A stretch of DNA of 40,430 nt from JBHELB01 sp041859045 (GTDB lineage: Bacteria; Hydrogenedentota; Hydrogenedentia; Hydrogenedentales; SLHB01), in NCBI GenBank assembly GCA_041859045.1, contig JBHELB010000052.1:1-40430 (forward strand), written 5' to 3'. The notes beneath the pieces were generated by a model that worked only from the letters and a program-made list of their open reading frames with translations, had not been told where the DNA came from and did no database searches. Position numbers and translations under genes: made by a program. Shown in pieces: positions 1 to 7,797 of this stretch. The first letter of the stretch is position 1, and every line of letters starts with the position of its first letter.

Positions 1-42
1 TGGGGGAACCTTTCTGTGAACAGAAAGGTTCCCCCAGTTTTT
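1..42 (+). terminator. Rho-independent terminator of a gene left of the window
   Basis: A perfect 16-bp stem (1-16 with 21-36) closes a TGAA loop and is followed at once by GTTTTT on the plus strand. It would end a plus-strand transcript entering from outside the window. It may also act on the opposite strand, but the bases beyond are not visible. Confidence 0.8.
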
Positions 43-52
43 CCCTAGAGTT

Positions 53-87
53 CACGGCCCCGCCGGGGGGTGCCTGGCGGGGCCGTG
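53..87 (-). terminator. Hairpin downstream of groEL
   Basis: CACGGCCCCGCC (53-64) pairs perfectly with 76-87 around an 11-nt loop, 38 bp past the groEL stop codon. There is no T-run after it on the minus strand, so it is either an atypical terminator or an mRNA 3'-end stabiliser. Its position is the main argument for either role. Confidence 0.45.
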
Positions 88-124
88 GTGTGGGTCTATG
101 AGGGGACGTTTGGGGGCATAGGCC

Positions 125-1753
125 CTAGTACATGTCGCCGCCGCCCATACCGCCGCCCGCGGGGGCTTTGTCGGTCTCGGGCAGTTCGGCCACGAGCACT
201 TCGGTGGTCAGCAGCAGCCCGGCGACGCTGGAGGCGTTCTGCAGGGCGGTGCGGGTCACCTTGGTCGGGTCGATGATGCCGGCCTTGAGCATGTCTTCGT
301 ATTCACCGGTCTCGGCGTTGTAACCAACGTTGCCCTTCTTGGTCTTGACGTTCTGGACGACCATCGCGCCTTCGTCGCCCGCGTTGGCGGCGAGCTGACG
401 CAGGGGCTCTTCGATCGCGCGCAGGACGATCTTCGCACCGATGGCTTCGTCGCCTTCGATGGTCAGCTTGTCGACGCTCTCGCTGGCGCGCAGCAGGGCC
501 ACGCCGCCGCCGGGGACGATGCCTTCTTCCACGGCCGCGCGGGTCGCGTGAAGGGCGTCTTCGACGCGGGCCTTCTTCTCTTTCATCTCGATCTCGGTGG
601 CCGCGCCGACGTTGATGACCGCAACGCCGCCCGCCAACTTGGCCAGGCGCTCTTGCAGCTTCTCGCGGTCGTAGTCGGACGTGGTCTCTTCGATCTGACG
701 GCGGATCAGGCTGATGCGACCCATGATCTTGTCGCTCGACCCGGCGCCTTCGACGATGGTCGTGTTGTCTTTGTCGACGACGACGCGCTTGGCGCGGCCG
801 AGGTCGGCCAGGGTGACGCCTTCGAGCGAGCGGCCGAGGTCTTCGGTGATGGCCAGACCGCCGGTAAGCACGGCGATGTCTTCGAGCATGGCCTTGCGGC
901 GATCGCCAAAGCCGGGGGCCTTGACGGCGCACGCCTGGAACGTGCCGCGGATCTTGTTGACGACGAGCGTGGCCAGGGCCTCGCCTTCGACGTCTTCGGC
1001 GATGATGAGGAGCGGCTTGCCGCTCTTGGCGATCTGTTCGAGCAACGGCAGCAGGTCCTTGAGGCTCGCGATCTTCTTCTCGTGGATCAGGACGTACGCA
1101 TTCTCGAGGACGACTTCCATCGACTCGCTGTCGGTCACGAAGTACGGCGACAGGTAGCCCTTGTCGAACTGCATGCCTTCGACGACTTCAAGCGTGGTCT
1201 CGATGCTCTTGGCCTCTTCGACGGTGATCGTGCCGTCGTTGCCGACCTTCTGCATCGCCTCGGCGATGATCTTGCCGATCTCGTGGTCGCCGTTCGCGGA
1301 AATCGTGGCCACCTGGCGAATGACGTCGTTGTCGTCCTTCACCTTCTTGCTCATCTTCGCCAGCGCTTCGACGATGCCCTCGACGGCCTTGTCGATGCCG
1401 CGCTTGAGCGCCATCGGGTTCGCGCCCGCGGTCACGTTGCGCAGACCTTCGCGGAAGATCGCCTCCGCCAGCACCGTCGCCGTCGTCGTGCCGTCGCCGG
1501 CCACGTCGGACGTCTTCGACGCAACTTCCTTCACCATCTGCGCACCCATGTTCTCGTACTTGTCTTCGAGCTCGATTTCCTTGGCGACCGTCACGCCGTC
1601 TTTGGTGACCGTCGGGGCGCCCCACTTCTTATCCAACACCACGTTGCGGCCCTTGGGACCCAACGTCGCCTTCACCGCCTTGCTCAGCTTCGCCACGCCG
1701 GCGAGCACGCCACGCCGCGCGTCTTCGCCGAATTCAAGTTTCTTTGCGCTCAT
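125..1753 (-). CDS. groL: Chaperonin GroEL (60 kDa)
   Basis: This is the large subunit of the cytosolic GroEL/GroES folding machine, which hydrolyses ATP to refold proteins inside a double-ring cage. The 542-residue length is normal. Recognisable blocks are the N-terminal LGPKGRNVVLD segment, the nucleotide-binding VAGDGTTTATVLA block near residue 90, the VEEGIVPGGG block near 405, and a Gly/Met-rich tail ending GGGMGGGDMY. A good ribosome site (AAAGGAG) lies 9 nt before the ATG. It follows groES by 45 bp on the same strand and must share its transcript, so the CIRCE operator upstream of groES should control both. Nothing in the sequence suggests a specialised paralogue. Confidence 0.98.
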   Translation of the reverse strand: MSAKKLEFGEDARRGVLAGVAKLSKAVKATLGPKGRNVVLDKKWGAPTVTKDGVTVAKEIELEDKYENMGAQMVKEVASKTSDVAGDGTTTATVLAEAIFREGLRNVTAGANPMALKRGIDKAVEGIVEALAKMSKKVKDDNDVIRQVATISANGDHEIGKIIAEAMQKVGNDGTITVEEAKSIETTLEVVEGMQFDKGYLSPYFVTDSESMEVVLENAYVLIHEKKIASLKDLLPLLEQIAKSGKPLLIIAEDVEGEALATLVVNKIRGTFQACAVKAPGFGDRRKAMLEDIAVLTGGLAITEDLGRSLEGVTLADLGRAKRVVVDKDNTTIVEGAGSSDKIMGRISLIRRQIEETTSDYDREKLQERLAKLAGGVAVINVGAATEIEMKEKKARVEDALHATRAAVEEGIVPGGGVALLRASESVDKLTIEGDEAIGAKIVLRAIEEPLRQLAANAGDEGAMVVQNVKTKKGNVGYNAETGEYEDMLKAGIIDPTKVTRTALQNASSVAGLLLTTEVLVAELPETDKAPAGGGMGGGDMY

Positions 1754-1798
1754 ACCGCTTCTCTCCTTTTATGATCCATGCGCTCGCGGGCGCGTCCG

Positions 1799-2086
1799 TT
1801 ATTCGATCACCGCCAACACGTCGTCTTCGCGAAGAATCAGGTGCTCGACGCCGTCGATCTTCACTTCCGTACCCGCGTACTTGCCCATCAGGATGCGGTC
1901 GCCCTTCTTCACCTCAAGCGCCACGCGCTTGCCGTTCTCATCCAAGCGGCCCGGACCCACCGCGACGACCTTGCCCTCTTGCGGCTTTTCCTTGGCCGTG
2001 TCGGGGATAATGATCCCGCCGCGCACGGTCTCACTCGCCTCTTCCCGCTTCACCAAAATCCGGTCTGCCAAAGGACGAACATTCAT
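1799..2086 (-). CDS. groES: Co-chaperonin GroES (10 kDa)
   Basis: GroES is the lid of the GroEL cage. The 95-residue protein starts MNVRPLADRILVKREE, the classic GroES N-terminus, followed by a mobile-loop region (ETVRGGIIIPDTAKEKP) and the GDRILMGKYAGTEV core. A GGGAG ribosome site precedes the ATG. It is the first gene of the groES-groEL operon. The 111 bp between its start and the CIRCE operator form the 5' leader. Confidence 0.98.
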   Translation of the reverse strand: MNVRPLADRILVKREEASETVRGGIIIPDTAKEKPQEGKVVAVGPGRLDENGKRVALEVKKGDRILMGKYAGTEVKIDGVEHLILREDDVLAVIE

Positions 2087-2196
2087 GACCTACTCCCTTT
2101 CCGTTGTTGCTTCTCCGGGCCGTTTTGCCCGGGTTGTTCTACTCGCCAACTTGGCACAGCCCATTGCACTTGAGGCGCAACGCATTGCCGTACCTA

Positions 2197-2223
2197 TCAG
2201 CACTTAAGCAAGGTGAGTGCCAA
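2197..2223 (-). promoter_or_regulatory. CIRCE operator (HrcA site) of groES-groEL
   Basis: On the minus strand the arms read TTGGCACTC-N9-AAGTGCTGA, against the CIRCE consensus TTAGCACTC-N9-GAGTGCTAA. That is 8 of 9 and 7 of 9 matches with exactly the required 9-bp spacer. CIRCE is bound by the heat-labile repressor HrcA and is typically found in front of gro and dnaK operons, which is where this one lies. No hrcA gene is in the window. Confidence 0.85.
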
Positions 2224-2241
2224 CTCGCTTCAGAATCGGAA

Positions 2242-2270
2242 GTTTAACGAATAAAATAGGTTAAGATCAA
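2242..2270 (-). promoter_or_regulatory. Possible promoter of groES-groEL
   Basis: On the minus strand TTGATC (2270-2265) and TTAAAC (2247-2242) are 17 bp apart, just upstream of the CIRCE element, so HrcA bound at CIRCE would cover the transcription start. The -10 match is poor (3 of 6), so this rests mainly on spacing and position. Confidence 0.35.
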
Positions 2271-2383
2271 GCCTTTCTTTCGCGCGGCGGGCCGGTTTGC
2301 CCAAATGGCAGGAAAGAGGGGCGATGGCGGCGCCAAAATGGCACGATTGTGTGTCATTTTGGCCGAAAGGAGAACGGGAATTG

Positions 2384-2546
2384 CACCACAGAGGCACAGA
2401 GGACACAGAGAAGAGGAGAATACAGAAGAATGGAGGGAAATAGGCCTGGAAATTCTGTAATACTTATTACTGCTCTCTTCATCTTCCGAGCACTTTCCAA
2501 ATTTCTCTCCTCGATTTCTCTCTTCCTTTTCTCTGTGCCTGTGGTG
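2384..2546. repeat. Inverted-repeat element, copy 1 (CACAGAGG family)
   Basis: The left end (2384-2416) carries ACCACAGAGGCACAGAGG followed by ACACAGAGAAG. The right end (2529-2546) is a shortened inverse of the same sequence. The interior is AT-rich and codes for nothing credible. A second copy with perfect ends lies at 7363-7496. It looks like a small non-autonomous repeat of the MITE/REP type. Together with the gro promoter region it fills the 616-bp gap 2087-2702; I see no gene there. Confidence 0.8.
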
Positions 2547-2702
2547 TAATTCTTCTCCCCCACAGGCAAAAATTTCCGCGACTCAGCCGCCCCACCCCGG
2601 TGTCTCAAATACTAAGTCCTGCAATTCTGACTATTTTCTTGAATTCTGCGTATTCGGCACGCCCCTTGCTCCCTTCCGGGGTGTGAAAGTCGAGGGGTGC
2701 AT

Positions 2703-3686
2703 ATGAGCGTTCAACGGATCAGTGCCGTAGACCTTGCCCGCGCGCTGTCGTCCCCAAAGGCGGCGCCGGGGGCCGCCGCAGGAAAAGCGGCGGGCGGTTT
2801 CGCACAGGTCCTCGAGTCCACCCGCTCCGCCTCTGTTGCGAAAGCGACGCGTACGGTGGCCCGTGGCGACACCCTCTGGAAACTTTGCGCGGAGCAGTTG
2901 CGCGCGCAGGGGCTCGCCGCCAACCACGACGCCGTGGACGCGGCGGTTCAGCGCGTAACCAAGGCCAACGGGCTGCGCAACGCCAATCGCCTTCACATCG
3001 GCCAGTCGCTCGACCTGAGCGCGGCGCTTCCGGAACAAGCCGCCGCCCCTAGCGTTGCGCGCGGCATTGGCCAACCCATTGCGCAACCGGTATCCGCCAT
3101 CGCGAAACCCTTGGGCGGTGCCTACCGCGCGGTGGACATCAACACGGTTATCCGGTCGATTCTCCACCCCGAGGAAATCCCTCTCGAAACGTCTCTTTCT
3201 TCAGCGAGAGCCGCGCTGACGCCGCCGGTGCTCGACGGCCCGGTGAATATCGAGCCGCCGAAGTCGCCATGGACGGCGTTGCTGGACGGCGAAGCGCGGC
3301 TGACGTCGGAGTTTGGGGTGCGGCGCGACCCGTTCACGCGGGGGCTGGCGCAGCACGACGGAATTGACCTGGCGGCTACGCCGGGCACCGCGATTCACCC
3401 CCTGGAGAAGGGCGTGGTGACGTACGCGGGCTGGAAAAGCGGGTACGGACGCATGGTCATCGTCGAGCATGAGAACGGGCTGCAAACCGTATACGGCCAC
3501 AGTTCGAAATTGCACGTGACCGAGGGTGATGTCGTGACGCCGAACGACGTGATCGCGGAGGTGGGTTCGACGGGCCGCTCGACGGGCGCGCACCTGCACT
3601 TTGAAGTTCGCCGCGACGGCGAGGCGATCGATCCCATGCCATTCCTGACGCCGCAGCCTGCGCTAGAGGTAGCCGAGACTCTTTAG
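2703..3686 (+). CDS. LysM and M23 peptidase domain protein
   Basis: This is a probable murein endopeptidase that cuts peptidoglycan cross-links. A LysM module (about residues 50-103, starting VARGDTLWKLC) would bind glycan. A C-terminal M23/LytM domain (about 195-320) keeps the zinc and catalytic residues: His218 and Asp222 in HDGID, and His297/His299 in HLHF. I chose ATG 2703 over GTG 2697 because GAGGGG sits 5 nt before it. There is no obvious signal peptide. The N-terminus (ISAVDLARAL...FAQVLE) recalls flagellar rod or hook-associated proteins, so export by a flagellar-type route is possible, but no flagellar genes are nearby. Its last 24 bp overlap the convergent sulfatase-like gene. Confidence 0.9.
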   Translation: MSVQRISAVDLARALSSPKAAPGAAAGKAAGGFAQVLESTRSASVAKATRTVARGDTLWKLCAEQLRAQGLAANHDAVDAAVQRVTKANGLRNANRLHIGQSLDLSAALPEQAAAPSVARGIGQPIAQPVSAIAKPLGGAYRAVDINTVIRSILHPEEIPLETSLSSARAALTPPVLDGPVNIEPPKSPWTALLDGEARLTSEFGVRRDPFTRGLAQHDGIDLAATPGTAIHPLEKGVVTYAGWKSGYGRMVIVEHENGLQTVYGHSSKLHVTEGDVVTPNDVIAEVGSTGRSTGAHLHFEVRRDGEAIDPMPFLTPQPALEVAETL

Positions 3687-4910
3687 CGCTTCCACATCGG
3701 CCGGCTGCAACGGCGCATCCGTTGCCACCGCCCCGTCGCCCAACTCGCGCTCCCATGTCGTGATCGCGTCGCGCAAGGGTTCCGTGCGCGCGGTGTCGGG
3801 TTGCGGCCGCATTTCCTGGGGATCCGTGCGGAGATCGTAGAGTTCCGGCGCATCGCCGCCTAGGATCAGTTTCCACCCCTCGCGCAAGGCGGCCTGCCGT
3901 TGCGGCGGACGGTGGGCCATCAACGCTTTCGCGCCGGGAACCTTGGGTACTGCGCCGCCGTAGGTCTCCACAATGCGCAGGCGGTCCATCGCGGGCGGCG
4001 TCTGGATCACGTCCACGCCGCGCACGCCTGCCCACGGCGTTAAGCCCGCGCGCCCGAGCAGCGTCGGGGCAACGTCCATGCCCCGGACCGGGGCCGTCTC
4101 GATGCGCGGGGTTAGCCCGGGTGCGCGAAGCATGAAGGGGATGCGCAGGGTGGTTTGGTAGACCTTGCGGCCGTGCCCCAGTTCGCCGTGCTCGTGCAAG
4201 CTCTCGCCATGGTCCGCCACGAACAGCACCACGGTGTTTTCCCTCGGCAGTGCGGCAAGCAGGCGAGCAATCTGCGCGTCGGCAAAGGCCACCTCCGAGG
4301 CGTAACGCGCGCGCAGGCGTTCCTCGGCGTTGCGGGGCTTCTCCAACGGACTGAATCCCCGGTGAGTTCGGTACGGCGCATGCGGATCGCTGTAATGCGC
4401 CCAGAGAAAGAACGGGCGCGCCGCGTCGCGTTTGTCAATAAGCTCCAATGCGCGGTCGGTCACCTCGTTCGCGGGGCGCTCCGACTTCACAAACCCCCAG
4501 CGGCCACGATGGAAATTGTCGTCGTAGACATCGAGGCCGCGGTTGAGTTTCGAGAGCCGCGCCTTGAGGGTCCAATTGCTCTGCACGCAATACGTCTGAT
4601 ATCCCGCCGCGCGAAACGTTTCCGCCAACAGCGGCGTCGCGTCGGTCAGTGGCAGTCCGTTCCGCAGGCAGCCGTTGCGACGCGGGGGAAAGGAACTGAG
4701 CATCGCGGAGAACGAGGGCGCGGTGAGGGGGACTTCGCAGACGGCGTCGAGAAAGACGACCGATTCGTTGGCGAACTGGTTGAGATTCGGCGCAATCGCC
4801 GGGTCGCCGCCATAGATCGCAAGTTGGTCGGCGCGCAGGGTATCCACGGAAAGCAGGACGACATCGGGTGCGCCAAAGGCCGCGGCCAAGCAAACCAGCG
4901 CCGCGATCAT
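3663..4910 (-). CDS. Sulfatase-superfamily protein lacking the formylglycine residue
   Basis: The fold is alkaline phosphatase/sulfatase. Metal-site Asp residues lie in LLSVDTLRAD near the N-terminus, and the second metal motif is VADHGESLHEHGELGHG near residue 195. Where true sulfatases have C/S-x-P-S-R, this protein has T-A-P-S-F (Thr63), so it cannot form formylglycine. A Thr nucleophile would suit a phosphohydrolase or phosphotransferase better than a sulfatase. The start is ATG 4910, whose ATGA overlaps the stop of the upstream lipoprotein gene; this leaves a hydrophobic N-terminus (MIAALVCLAAAFGA) that would serve for export. An in-frame start at 4946 exists but would lie inside the upstream gene. 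Its substrate cannot be inferred. Confidence 0.85.
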   Translation of the reverse strand: MIAALVCLAAAFGAPDVVLLSVDTLRADQLAIYGGDPAIAPNLNQFANESVVFLDAVCEVPLTAPSFSAMLSSFPPRRNGCLRNGLPLTDATPLLAETFRAAGYQTYCVQSNWTLKARLSKLNRGLDVYDDNFHRGRWGFVKSERPANEVTDRALELIDKRDAARPFFLWAHYSDPHAPYRTHRGFSPLEKPRNAEERLRARYASEVAFADAQIARLLAALPRENTVVLFVADHGESLHEHGELGHGRKVYQTTLRIPFMLRAPGLTPRIETAPVRGMDVAPTLLGRAGLTPWAGVRGVDVIQTPPAMDRLRIVETYGGAVPKVPGAKALMAHRPPQRQAALREGWKLILGGDAPELYDLRTDPQEMRPQPDTARTEPLRDAITTWERELGDGAVATDAPLQPADVEALKSLGYL

Positions 4911-5350
4911 GGCGCGGGCGTGGCCCCTTCGATACGAACCTCGCACGCGGCCGTCAGCGGAACCACGCTGTTTTCGGCGGTGCGCACCATCACCGGCGCG
5001 CCCTTCTTGTTGTAGGCGTGGATGTCGAGATTATAGACACCCGACGGCGCTGTAAACGGCACTTCGATCGCGTGGGTCCAGATGTTATCGTGCGCGGTGA
5101 CGTCCGGCGCAATACCGTCGTCACGCAGGGGCAAGCGCATGCTCGGTTCCTCGCGCACCACCGCTTCGAGCTTGGTGACAACGGGATCGATGCTGGTAAT
5201 GCGGACAGTGAGCGTGACGGTCTGGCCGGGGATCACAGGGTTAGGCGACACATTGACTTCACTGAGATGAGGTTGGCGCGCAAGCGTATTGCAGCCCGAC
5301 GCCACGCATACCACTACCACGGCCAGCAAGGGCCACATTCGAGTCGTCAT
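4907..5350 (-). CDS. Small lipoprotein with an immunoglobulin-like domain
   Basis: This is a 147-residue predicted lipoprotein. A short hydrophobic leader ends in the lipobox VASGC with Cys20 as the acylation site. The rest is beta-rich and contains LRDDGIAPDVTAHDNIWT, a calcium-loop-like signature common in extracellular Ig-like or 'choice-of-anchor' domains. GGGAGG lies 8 nt before the ATG. Its stop codon overlaps the start of the sulfatase-like gene (ATGA), so the two are translationally coupled and probably act together at the cell envelope. I do not recognise a specific family. Confidence 0.85.
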   Translation of the reverse strand: MTTRMWPLLAVVVVCVASGCNTLARQPHLSEVNVSPNPVIPGQTVTLTVRITSIDPVVTKLEAVVREEPSMRLPLRDDGIAPDVTAHDNIWTHAIEVPFTAPSGVYNLDIHAYNKKGAPVMVRTAENSVVPLTAACEVRIEGATPAP

Positions 5351-5437
5351 CGCATCAGCCTCCCGACGTTGCCATGCCGCGGAGCCTTCCGCAGCGCCGC
5401 TCGAACTCTAGCCCAGCCCTCGCGCGGAGTCAACCCG

Positions 5438-5906
5438 CGCACGCGAGGGCTATCGCACTAAAATTCGCCTTTGTATTCTCAGAGCGCCGCCCCGGCGCGG
5501 CCCGTAGCGCCCGGCCTCCGTGCCGGGCGTCTTCGGCTTGTGGTCGTGGAAGCGATGACGTAATACAGCATTTCCCACCTTTCGCGAAGATGCCAGTGAC
5601 AGCGGACGTTCTTCGAGTCCCGTAGGGACGGTCGAGGGTAGCCCAGCACTTCAGTGCTGGGATCTTGGCCTCCCCTGAACGAAGTCCCGTAGGGACGGTT
5701 GAAGGTCTTCGCCAAGCGCTCAACCGTGCCTACGGCACTTTCTTCTTTTTCCCGTCGAAAACCCAGCGATGAATCGCTGGGCTACAGTCAATCGCCCCTC
5801 CGGGGCTGAAGACGAAGACGCCCGGCACGGAGGCCGAGCGCTACGGGCCCCGTGCTCAGGTAGATGCGAGGGGTAGGCTTTAGTGCGATTGCCCTGCCGC
5901 GCACGC
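5438..5906. repeat. Composite palindromic repeat with 36-bp inverted ends
   Basis: Block 5500-5535 is the inverse of 5813-5848 with one mismatch in 36. Outside these, 5438-5463 (including ATCGCACTAAA) is a diverged inverse of 5879-5906. Inside are perfect hairpins at 5642-5661 and 5762-5781 (arms CCCAGCACT and CCCAGCGAT), and two near-identical direct copies of GTCCCGTAGGGAC at 5617-5629 and 5684-5696. No credible gene lies in it. It fills the gap between the lipoprotein and kinase genes and ends exactly at the kinase stop codon. I read it as nested REP-like elements. Confidence 0.8.
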
Positions 5907-7139
5907 CTATTCTTTCTTCGCGGTGGCGGGCTCCTGTTCGAGGACACGCCGGATTTCGTGGGCAAGCGTGGTGGGACGAAACGGCTTGAGCAGGAACGCG
6001 TCCGCGCCGCGTTCGAGTAGGGGATCGGTGACGATGCGTTCCTCGAAGCCCGTGCAGAGCACAATCTTCACATCGGGTCGCACCTGCTTGAGGAGGGGAT
6101 ACGCCTCGGCACCGCCCATCACGGGCATCGCCATATCGAGTAGAACGAGGTCGATCGGCCCCTGGTGCGAGCGCACTAGGTCGAGCGCCTCTTGACCGTT
6201 GCGCGCGACGAGCGTCTTGTACCCAAGACGCCGCAACGTCTCTTGAAGCACGTCCGCGATCATGCGTTCGTCATCGACCACGAGAATCGTCTCGGTTCCG
6301 TGCGGCAGATCGCGCACCGATACCGTGCGGCTCTCCGCCGATTCCTCAAGGGCGGGAAGATACACGCGGACCGTGGTTCCCGCGCCGCGGTTACTGGTTA
6401 CCGTGATATGGCCGCCGTGACGCGCAACGGTCTTGGCGACCAGCGTCAGGCCCATGCCTTGGCGCGCGTTGCGCGTGCTGTAGCCGGGCTCGAACGCCCG
6501 CGCCAACGCGGATTCGTCCATCCCTTCGCCGTCGTCCTCGACCGAGAGCAATACCCAGCGTCCCGGGGTCAGGGTGGATCCGGGGGGCGTCATGCCTTCA
6601 GAGAACTCCACGTTGCGCGTACGCAGCACGACCTTGCCCGAATCCTGAATCGCCTCGATCGCATTGAGCGTCAACTGCACCAACATTTGGGAGAGTTGTC
6701 CTTGGTCCGCCGGGACTCTCCACAAGTCGGGGTTCATGTACCGGGTAATGCGTATGCGCGGCGCCAGACGCGCCTCTTCCACCAGCATCGTGTGATAGAC
6801 CAGGGTGTTCAGATTGACCGGCTCGTGGCCGACGACTTCGCCCTGCATCACGTTCATCCACCGCTTGTTCAGGCGGCCGATTTCCTCGGCGGCTTTCTGG
6901 ATCATATCGAGGCGCTGCGCGCCCGGGTGGCTGTCGTGAAGGTCGTTACGGACCAGTGCGGCGTTTCCGATAATCGTCGCCGTGAGGTTACTGATCTCGT
7001 TTGAGATACCGCGCACCAGCAACGACAACGACTCGCTCCGCTCATCCGCCGTACGCCGCGCCACGTTGTTCAGTTGCCTGCGTAGATGTTGCAGCTCACC
7101 GCGTAGCGCCTCGACAGAATCACGCTCTGGCGTTGTCAT
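5907..7139 (-). CDS. Hybrid histidine kinase-receiver with an altered H-box
   Basis: The order is a coiled-coil N-terminus (residues 5-40), a dimerisation/H-box helix (about 37-60), a HATPase_c domain (N-box QLTLNAIEAI, G1 DDGEGMDE, G2 GMGLTLV), and a C-terminal receiver with its acidic pair, phospho-Asp (LVLLDMAMP), Thr and Lys (LLKPF) intact. In the H-box the usual GIAHDFNN reads GISNEISN, so the phosphorylated His is Asn47 (codon AAC at 6999-7001). It may therefore not autophosphorylate, while the receiver can still accept phosphate. There is no membrane segment, so it is cytosolic. The start at ATG 7139 has GAGGT 8 nt upstream; a TTG start further out (7256) is unlikely. Confidence 0.88.
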   Translation of the reverse strand: MTTPERDSVEALRGELQHLRRQLNNVARRTADERSESLSLLVRGISNEISNLTATIIGNAALVRNDLHDSHPGAQRLDMIQKAAEEIGRLNKRWMNVMQGEVVGHEPVNLNTLVYHTMLVEEARLAPRIRITRYMNPDLWRVPADQGQLSQMLVQLTLNAIEAIQDSGKVVLRTRNVEFSEGMTPPGSTLTPGRWVLLSVEDDGEGMDESALARAFEPGYSTRNARQGMGLTLVAKTVARHGGHITVTSNRGAGTTVRVYLPALEESAESRTVSVRDLPHGTETILVVDDERMIADVLQETLRRLGYKTLVARNGQEALDLVRSHQGPIDLVLLDMAMPVMGGAEAYPLLKQVRPDVKIVLCTGFEERIVTDPLLERGADAFLLKPFRPTTLAHEIRRVLEQEPATAKKE

Positions 7140-7362
7140 GGGCAGTACCTCAGTCGTGTTCGCCGCTTCCGCGCCTCGCGTGGTCCGGTAGCCCGAGGCG
7201 CACGTCACGCTAGTAAAACACCTGACAGTTTTCCGCGCATTCCCTTGTAAGGACAAAGGAAACGAATCCTTGTCTCTATTTTAGCCTTTTTCTCGGAAAT
7301 TTGCACATGGCGCACTTCCCCCAAGAAGAATCCCGGGACGGCGTGTTAGAAAATGAGAAATC

Positions 7363-7496
7363 ACCACAGAGGCACAGAGGACACAGAGAAGACAAGAAAA
7401 AACTATCAAGAACGTTTGAGAATCCGAGCAAAAATTCTTTGTCTTCCGAATGCGTTCAGAATTTCCTCTTCTCTGTGTCCTCTGTGCCTCTGTGGT
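7363..7496. repeat. Inverted-repeat element, copy 2 (CACAGAGG family)
   Basis: Perfect 29-bp inverted ends (7363-7391 and 7468-7496) begin ACCACAGAGGCACAGAGG. The interior of about 76 bp is AT-rich and unlike that of copy 1. The rest of the 658-bp gap 7140-7797 holds the kinase leader and about 300 bp upstream of the aldehyde dehydrogenase gene; I see no further gene and no recognisable riboswitch there. Confidence 0.85.
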
Positions 7497-7797
7497 ATAT
7501 ATTTCCTACACTATAATCCGCTTGATTCCATCCCTCAACATGGACACATGGAATCGCCCAATCCCCACTCCCCAATACACCCTGTAGCGCGGTATTCGCT
7601 CCAAGATAACGCCTCTCACATCCGCTGCGCGGATTTCCTTTTGGAAGAAGCTTCGTTCCACCTGGGATTGGGGCTTCCATTCTCTCCCCTCCTACGTCCA
7701 AGGCCGTGGTGACGTTCGTTGAACCGGCTTTCGCAAGCGGGTAGACTCCCGCCGGGATTCCTCATGGGCGTGGCAGCCGGGCAAAAGGAGACAGGGC

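Noticed and set aside
2354..2608. Possible small protein genes within the CACAGAGG element, and likewise at 7301-7712
   Set aside because: The frames are made of the repeat arms themselves and have no ribosome site; such translations (TTEAQRTQRR-like) are a common annotation artefact.
7512..7517. TATAAT as a promoter for the dehydrogenase/ligase operon
   Set aside because: No -35 box lies 15-19 bp upstream (that position is the repeat arm), and it is 280 bp from the start codon.
7497..7797. Riboswitch (glutamine or glycine type) in front of the operon
   Set aside because: I see short GC-rich hairpins near 7720-7760 but not the conserved core of either class.
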